From: Entoloma clypeatum
Lineage: Eukaryota > Basidiomycota > Agaricomycetes > Agaricales > Entolomataceae
Assembly: GCA_963565915.1 (NCBI GenBank)
Contig: OY751491.1
Location: 3,968,001 to 4,032,000 of the forward strand
Reading direction: 5' to 3'
DNA length: 64,000 nt
Under the pieces are notes generated by a model, which was not told where the DNA came from, did not search any database, and saw only the letters and a list, made by a program, of their open reading frames with translations. How positions within the stretch are numbered: position 1 is the first letter of the stretch; the number at the start of each line of letters is the position of its first letter. Positions 59,601 to 64,000 of this stretch are shown one piece after another. A program made the translations under genes and the position numbers.

Positions 59601-60883
59601 ACTCTGAGCTATGGCCGGAAGAAGCAGCCCTTCTCAAACCAAAACCCAGCGCCCTTCCCCAATTTCTCCCAAAGATCTTGCCTGCCTTTGCTTCAACTCT
59701 ACGTACTCTATCAGTCTGTGGCAATAGCAATCTGGGTGATGTTTTAGCCCCCCTCTCCAGCCTTTCATCCAACTACCCTTCCCTCAGGCTTGAGAACATA
59801 TCCATCTACTTCAGCTTTCTGTCATCTGAACTTGACGAGTCAAACAGTGATCTCCGCCCCACTCCTGACCCCTCTGACTTCAATGCAGCCTGCATCTTCC
59901 TCCAGTCTCCCATCATCTCCCTCCATATGCGCACCCTATTCATCAGCCTCTATCACTGGGGCCAGGCTGCTGCATGCAAAAAAGGTTTTTTTGATCTCCT
60001 CCCATCCTGTCCAAATCTTGAATCCTTCACTTTCCAGATGGGACACTGCTATGGCAACATGGCTGACTCAAATCCCACTGTGTTGTTCCTTGTGAAGAAT
60101 GCAGAGACACTCAGGCAGGTGCGCATCCCTGCCCCAATGGTTCAGGTTCACCTGGGGACAGAGTTTGAGGTACCGAGACTGGTCAATCTAGAGGAGCTCA
60201 TGCTGCGTCCTGCATTCATACAGGATAAGAATCACATTCCGACTTTTATTGCTACCAATCTGAATCTGTTTCTTGTCACTGCACTTGCATATGTCAGGGC
60301 ATCATGGGACAGACTGACATCACTTTCATTGTTACATGCATTTTTCTCTGTTGATGAAGTGGAGAGGGTGCTGGATCTGTTTTCGCACCATGGAACAGAA
60401 AACAGGCAGAGGGAACTGGAGATATGGGTGTATGATTTAGTGGCTTCACTGTGGGATCTGCTATATGATAAGGCTCCAGCCTTGGAGAGGCTGAGGGTGG
60501 ATTTTATAACTTGTGGGATGGAGAGGGAGTGGAAGCATGCTAGAGAGCTTGGGCCTGTGGTTTATCCAAGGGATGTCTTTGATCAGATAAGATTGAATCA
60601 ACCTTGTTTGGACTCTTTGAATTGAACATCAATTGATACATTTTTTCTTTGACAGGCATTTAAAGGATTCTTGAGGGATATGAGAACCCGCTTCTATCCT
60701 AACTCTCGGTTGGAATATCTTGAGATGAATCAAGGGTGGTATGATCAGATAATGGAGGTCTTGGAGGGCATTGAGAGATGCTTTCCTGGTTTGCAGAATA
60801 CATTTACAAGGGTTTTGAATCCAGAAAGGAATCAAGATCCAGATGTTTGGATGTGGGATGAAGATAAGGAAGTATGGTTCAGG
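56647..60883. repeat. Duplicated block, copy 2 (starts at assembly gap)
   Basis: Starts with ACAAAGTATC, which in copy 1 lies 3 bp after the poly-C tract. After 60883 the sequence continues into new DNA, whereas copy 1 stops there. This is the pattern expected of a contig whose first bases overlap the previous contig's end. Confidence 0.95.
56659..58687 (+). CDS. nrt2: Nitrate transporter, NNP/NRT2 family (intact copy)
   Basis: Multi-exon MFS protein that carries nitrate (and often nitrite) into the cell by proton symport. Exon 1 is 56659-56848 (MASDRGGSAVFAVHVEDNP to FHLSW); the frame then rejoins as LGFFVAFLSWFAFPPLMSEA. Helices follow with RIVVGPLVDRYGPRTVMAG. The first nitrate signature appears as GGWGDMGGGATFAIMVS, where a 10-nt micro-exon (57346-57355) supplies GDMG; most relatives have N where this has D. 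A large charged central loop of about 90 residues between helices 6 and 7 is typical of fungal NrtA. The second half contains FTRPFGGYIGD, GNGATYALVPHCNP, and the second nitrate signature GVMSGFVGAFGSLGGII. No nitrate or nitrite reductase gene lies in the window. Confidence 0.92.
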
Positions 60884-60913
60884 CCATGTTCCTGCTTGAA
60901 TGTGGACCAGTAA
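59193..60913 (+). CDS. F-box/LRR-type protein (complete copy)
   Basis: Exon 1 from 59193 (MSSTILPAEIWERISIFLPR) ends LRLLDRLR; a GT..AG intron leads to HPHTASRVRHLNLFPGYLED. The long second exon is leucine-rich, and a last exon from 60656 (AFKGFLRDMRTRFYPNSRLEYLE...) ends at 60913. The final intron donor is uncertain: the frame of exon 2 stays open to a stop at 60625, and a phase-matched donor (GTCTTT at 60575) is weak. If unspliced, the protein ends at 60625. Probable SCF substrate receptor of unknown specificity. Confidence 0.75.
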
Positions 60914-61859
60914 CAAGATATTATGCCATGTACTAGATAGAGTAGATTCTCTATATAGAAAGTGTAAGTGAAACCTTGGCTACAAGTGCGAGTTGAATAC
61001 AAGTTTGAGATCACAAAATTGACTGCTGCATGAGAACCATTCAGGATGGCATTAAACTTTTATGGGTTTAGTAAACAATCATATTCTGTACCATTCCTCT
61101 TTTTTTTTTCTTTCTCTAATTTATATTCCAGTTGAAGTCCAGTCTCAAAAACCTAAAACTGGACTGAAACTGGACCATGGTCTCAAGTTTCAAAGTTTTC
61201 AATCACAACCAGTTCTCGATTCTCTCTGAATTCAAGATTGGAAAGACCAGCCAAAGACTGGGTCAGACTGGTTTAAACCGGTCTTTTTCACAGAACATTC
61301 CAAGGGCCTGAACTCAATGTGCTGAAACAGCACCATGAAAAATTTATCAGTAAAACGACAAGAGCTTGTAAGGAGCTCAAGTCACCAAGAAGGACCCAAG
61401 TTAGTGTTGCTGCAACTCGGCTAGCTGCACTGTGACTCACAAAGTCACGGCTTGGCATATATTCAACTTGGCTTGTCAACCGAACCAATTTATTCAGCTC
61501 CGTTTGGCTCAGCAGCTGGAGCAAGCCAGTCCTGAGTTGTGGAACCCATCAATCGATTGCCAAAACAGTGCATGTTATTATATAATAATATATTTATCAT
61601 TTTATCAGCTGCTTGATGTTCTCATTACTTTCTTTAAGTGCATAAAAAGCATAATTATTTAGTCATATGAGATACAATATATTTTTATGCATCATGAGCC
61701 ACAATTTGTCTAAGTTCATCACCCAAAATGCCTTGAGACAACATTGATGCAAGATGATTGCGAGTGTCTCTCGGTGACAATAACATGTCATCCTCCAGTG
61801 TTTCTAGCCCCTGCATGCAATCCAATTCAATGAAAACTTCAGGATTTGAAGGGCCTCCA
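60914..61859. other. Repeat-rich, AT-rich, no gene recognised
   Basis: 61130-61300 resembles the hAT-type element at 62902-63168 in sharing GTCCAGTCTCAAA and the GGTTTAAACC-type palindrome, so it may be a decayed relative without clear ends. No coding motif seen. Confidence 0.4.
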
Positions 61860-63190
61860 TCAGGATTGGATGGATTCGGTTCCGGCGCTTCGTGTCCGTC
61901 TCACTAGCTGATGAAATATACGCTCACAAGGAACAGCAGATGCCTGGATTGGGAGATAGTTGAGAGCCATGGCATACAACGTGGGGTACCGGCGTGGGTC
62001 TTGCTTTCCCTCCATCTGGATGCAGTAGTTAGTATGATGAGAGTTTTGATCAAGAAGGCACATACTTCCCAAAAAAAAAAAAAAAATTCATGATGTCAGT
62101 TTCTGGTGGCGAACTATTTCTAAGGTATAGGTTATACTCCTCATCGACTGTCAAAGGTGAAGCCTGTGCCCATGCTCCCATGTCGAACCGTAACATGTCT
62201 TGAAGCCCATATTTCAAAAAAGTCCTCCAAACATCCATGCTGCCTGTAGCACAGCAGCCAGGTCCAGGGCCAAAGCTATTCAAAGCATGCAACAGCTCCC
62301 CATGCTGACAATATTCACCCATCTTACAATGCAGTGTAGTTAGTAGGGGAGGGGATATTCTGTCATGATACATAGAAGATACAGTATCTTTTATTGTGTC
62401 TGTTGCTTGGTCAATATAATCTGTCTCCCAATGCTGTAACAGTTTGTTACAGGGGTGAGCTTCCTTAGTCCCACAAGTGCATAAGACCTATTCTATAGCT
62501 GAGATAGGGCAGATACAATGTAGTGGTAGACAAGGAGAAAGCTAAGGATGTGGCTGTGCTATGTGTAAGCAATGATACCTAGCGCATCTGTTACACAGTC
62601 AGCCTGAAGCATTGAAAAAATAAAAAATACTAACACATTGTGATCACATATGCCTTACTTTGATCCATATGCTGATAGTATTTAGTTGCCCATTTCAGCC
62701 CAATATCAGTATACTTCTTCAGATGCAGGTGGCATTCACCAAGTGTCTCCCATGCCGTCATAAACATTTCGAAGTTGCATATGCTTGATGAAAGTGTTGG
62801 CAGCTTTTCTGTGCACATGTTTTGCTGCACAACATGTGGAATCTATTTCAACAAGTCAATATATGTAGTAATTAATGATGGTGAAACCTTACTGTGAGGA
62901 CTAGTGTTTCAAGGTCCAGTCTCAAAGACCACAAAGAAGACTGAGACCAGACTGAACCAGGGGGTGGTCCTGGTTCATCTTTTCAAAAATACAAAGACCA
63001 CCCCCCCTGGTTCTATCCAGTTCATAGGTTTAAACCAGTTTTTTGGCCAAAAAACTAGTTTAAACTGGTCCTGGTCTTAGTTTTCAGAGAGACCACTCAC
63101 CTGGTCTTGGTCTCTGGTCTCAAAATTTTTGGGCAAAAAACCGGACCAGACTGGATCTTGAAACACTAGTGAGGACTGAGGCAAAGTCTT
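61860..63190 (-). pseudogene. hAT-family transposase relic
   Basis: Minus-strand pieces match the C-terminal half of hAT transposases. Upstream piece: PTLSSSICNFEMFMTAWETL ... KYYQHMDQSKAYVITM. Next: LQHWETDYIDQATDTIKDTV, SSMYHDRISPPLL. Last: the dimerisation region YPTLYAMALNYLPIQASAVP-CERIF near 61930. They are separated by presumed introns, with an A/T homopolymer near 62071-62085 interrupting the frame. The N-terminal half (BED finger, DDE catalytic residues) is missing. The 5' end is cut by the LTR at 63191, and a non-autonomous element sits at an exon edge (62902-63168). Cannot encode an active transposase. Confidence 0.78.
62902..63168. mobile_element. Non-autonomous hAT-type element (MITE), 267 bp
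   Basis: Starts TAGTGTTTCAAGGTCCAGTC and ends with its inverted complement (GACTGGATCTTGAAACACTA), one mismatch in the inner part. The flanking 8 bp are identical on both sides (GTGAGGAC at 62894-62901 and 63169-63176). An 8-bp target duplication and TAGTG termini are the hAT signature. The interior is rich in short palindromes (GGTTTAAACC, TTTGGCCAAA) and codes for nothing. Confidence 0.9.
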
Positions 63191-63560
63191 TGTTATGCTT
63201 AACAAACTGTTCCAAGGTTCAGGCAGAGTATGCAGGAAGTGGAAAAGCAAAGAGCAGTGTGATTGCTAAATATAAGGAATCTACTATAGTACAAGAGGTT
63301 TATATAGGTACTGACCATAGGTGATAGCAGATGAGTCAGTACTGCAGAAGGCAGTGCACATGAGTAAGGCAACTGCAGAAGGCTATGTACCATGAGTCAT
63401 ACATACTGCGGAGCTGAGTAAAGCTACTGCAGAATGAGTGAGAGTGGTAGCAAAGGGAATGAAAATAGATGCTGCGACATAATGTATTTGTAAGAGGGCA
63501 CCGAGTCAGTCTGATAAGTAAAAATGATGATGTCGTCCTCATGCTATAGAGTCCGTAACA
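63191..63560 (-). repeat. 3' LTR of a retrotransposon
   Basis: On the minus strand it begins TGTTACGGACTC at 63560 and ends AAGCATAACA at 63191 (TGTTA...TAACA ends), 370 bp. A polypurine tract (GAGGGGGGAAACA) lies directly before its start, at 63561-63575. A TATA-like TATATAAA lies on the minus strand near 63298-63306. Internal sequence lies to the right, so this is the 3' LTR of a minus-strand element. The 5-bp target site on the left would be AAGAC (minus strand). Confidence 0.75.
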
Positions 63561-64000
63561 TGTTTCCCCCCTCAAGCTCTGTGTCCTCACAGAGTCGCCA
63601 TCCTTCACTGTTGTTGGGATTGGTCCAGTTGAGGTTGGTTTGACGTTCCAATCATTTATCAGTTCTTCATTCATTGCGATGGCATAGTTAAGGCCATGGA
63701 TTGCCAGATGAATGCACCAATTTTCGACTTTGAGAGGTTGAAGCAGGTTCAAATGAACCTGCATTGCATCAATACCCCATGCAAAGGTACCATGTACCAT
63801 CCTAAGTCCAGTTGATGCACAATGATGTGCATCCTAGCCATAGCCTAGATGGATGATGCAACTGACATTGTCCTCATTCACAAGAGAAAGGTACAAGGTA
63901 CCTCCAAAAACTCGAATGACGCGCAATAATGCGCGTCCAAGGCCTCCGTGCATTGATAAGTTGAAACACTGGCAGTTGGACGGTGTTAGGGGATATCAGA
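63561..64000 (-). mobile_element. Internal 3' end of LTR retrotransposon (partial)
   Basis: A minus-strand frame (63800 to 63336, running into the LTR) includes NLLQPLKVENWCIHLAIHGL. It is followed by a Pro/Thr spacer and the polypurine tract. No reverse transcriptase or integrase motif lies within the window, so the family (Ty1/copia or Ty3/gypsy) cannot be told. The element continues beyond the window. Confidence 0.5.

Noticed and set aside
52209..60883. Recent genuine segmental duplication of nitrate transporter and F-box genes
   Set aside because: Both ends coincide with assembly features (poly-C tract, 200-N gap), and the copies are almost identical. An overlap artefact is simpler.

Overview
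This is a nuclear scaffold fragment of a filamentous basidiomycete, almost certainly a mushroom-forming Agaricomycete. The evidence is dense, intron-rich genes with many introns of about 50-60 bp (including exons of 10-20 nt), several F-box/LRR genes of the expanded agaric type, a mushroom-style beta-trefoil protein, a Zn2Cys6 activator, and hAT and LTR elements. No signature here fixes a genus. Gene models were spliced by hand by joining reading frames at GT..AG sites with matching phase. Where I list exons, phase was checked; elsewhere boundaries are approximate.

Layout. 0.6-3.4 kb: a small beta-trefoil protein (I66 protease-inhibitor type) and a decayed HNH-nuclease-family gene. 3.5-8.3 kb: an F-box gene, an esterase-family protein that has lost its nucleophile serine, and a second F-box gene. 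8.6-18.3 kb: conserved housekeeping genes: an ArfGAP with a Gln-rich tail, a multi-pass promethin-like membrane protein, a small KPWE-motif protein resembling the peroxin Pex39, serine palmitoyltransferase LCB2, and tRNA-dihydrouridine synthase DUS3. 19.4-25.1 kb: two tandem paralogous monocarboxylate-transporter-like MFS genes. 25.3-30.8 kb: an alpha/beta hydrolase divergent from a phosphoinositide phospholipase C. 31.4 kb: a U6 snRNA gene. 32.7-44.3 kb: a proline-rich membrane protein, a poorly coding stretch, an F-box gene, nucleoporin Nup57/Nup54, and a Zn2Cys6 activator of the NirA/NIT4 style. 45.3-45.8 kb: imperfect tandem repeats. 46.1-50.5 kb: mitochondrial ribosomal protein uL14m, a small unknown gene, and a hexokinase.

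52.2-60.9 kb holds a nitrate transporter and an F-box gene present twice, in blocks of about 4.24 kb separated by exactly 200 N. The second block starts directly after the position of a 25-C homopolymer in the first, and the first block stops at the gap. This looks like two overlapping contig ends scaffolded in series rather than a real duplication. 60.9-64 kb is repeat-rich: a hAT transposase relic, a non-autonomous hAT element with intact 8-bp target duplications, and the 3' LTR plus internal end of a retrotransposon that runs off the window.

Functional links are modest. Sphingolipid synthesis, tRNA modification and peroxisomal import genes sit together without forming a pathway. The nitrate transporter lies about 8 kb from a NirA-like regulator, but no nitrate or nitrite reductase is visible. 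I found no CRISPR array, operon or obvious biosynthetic cluster.
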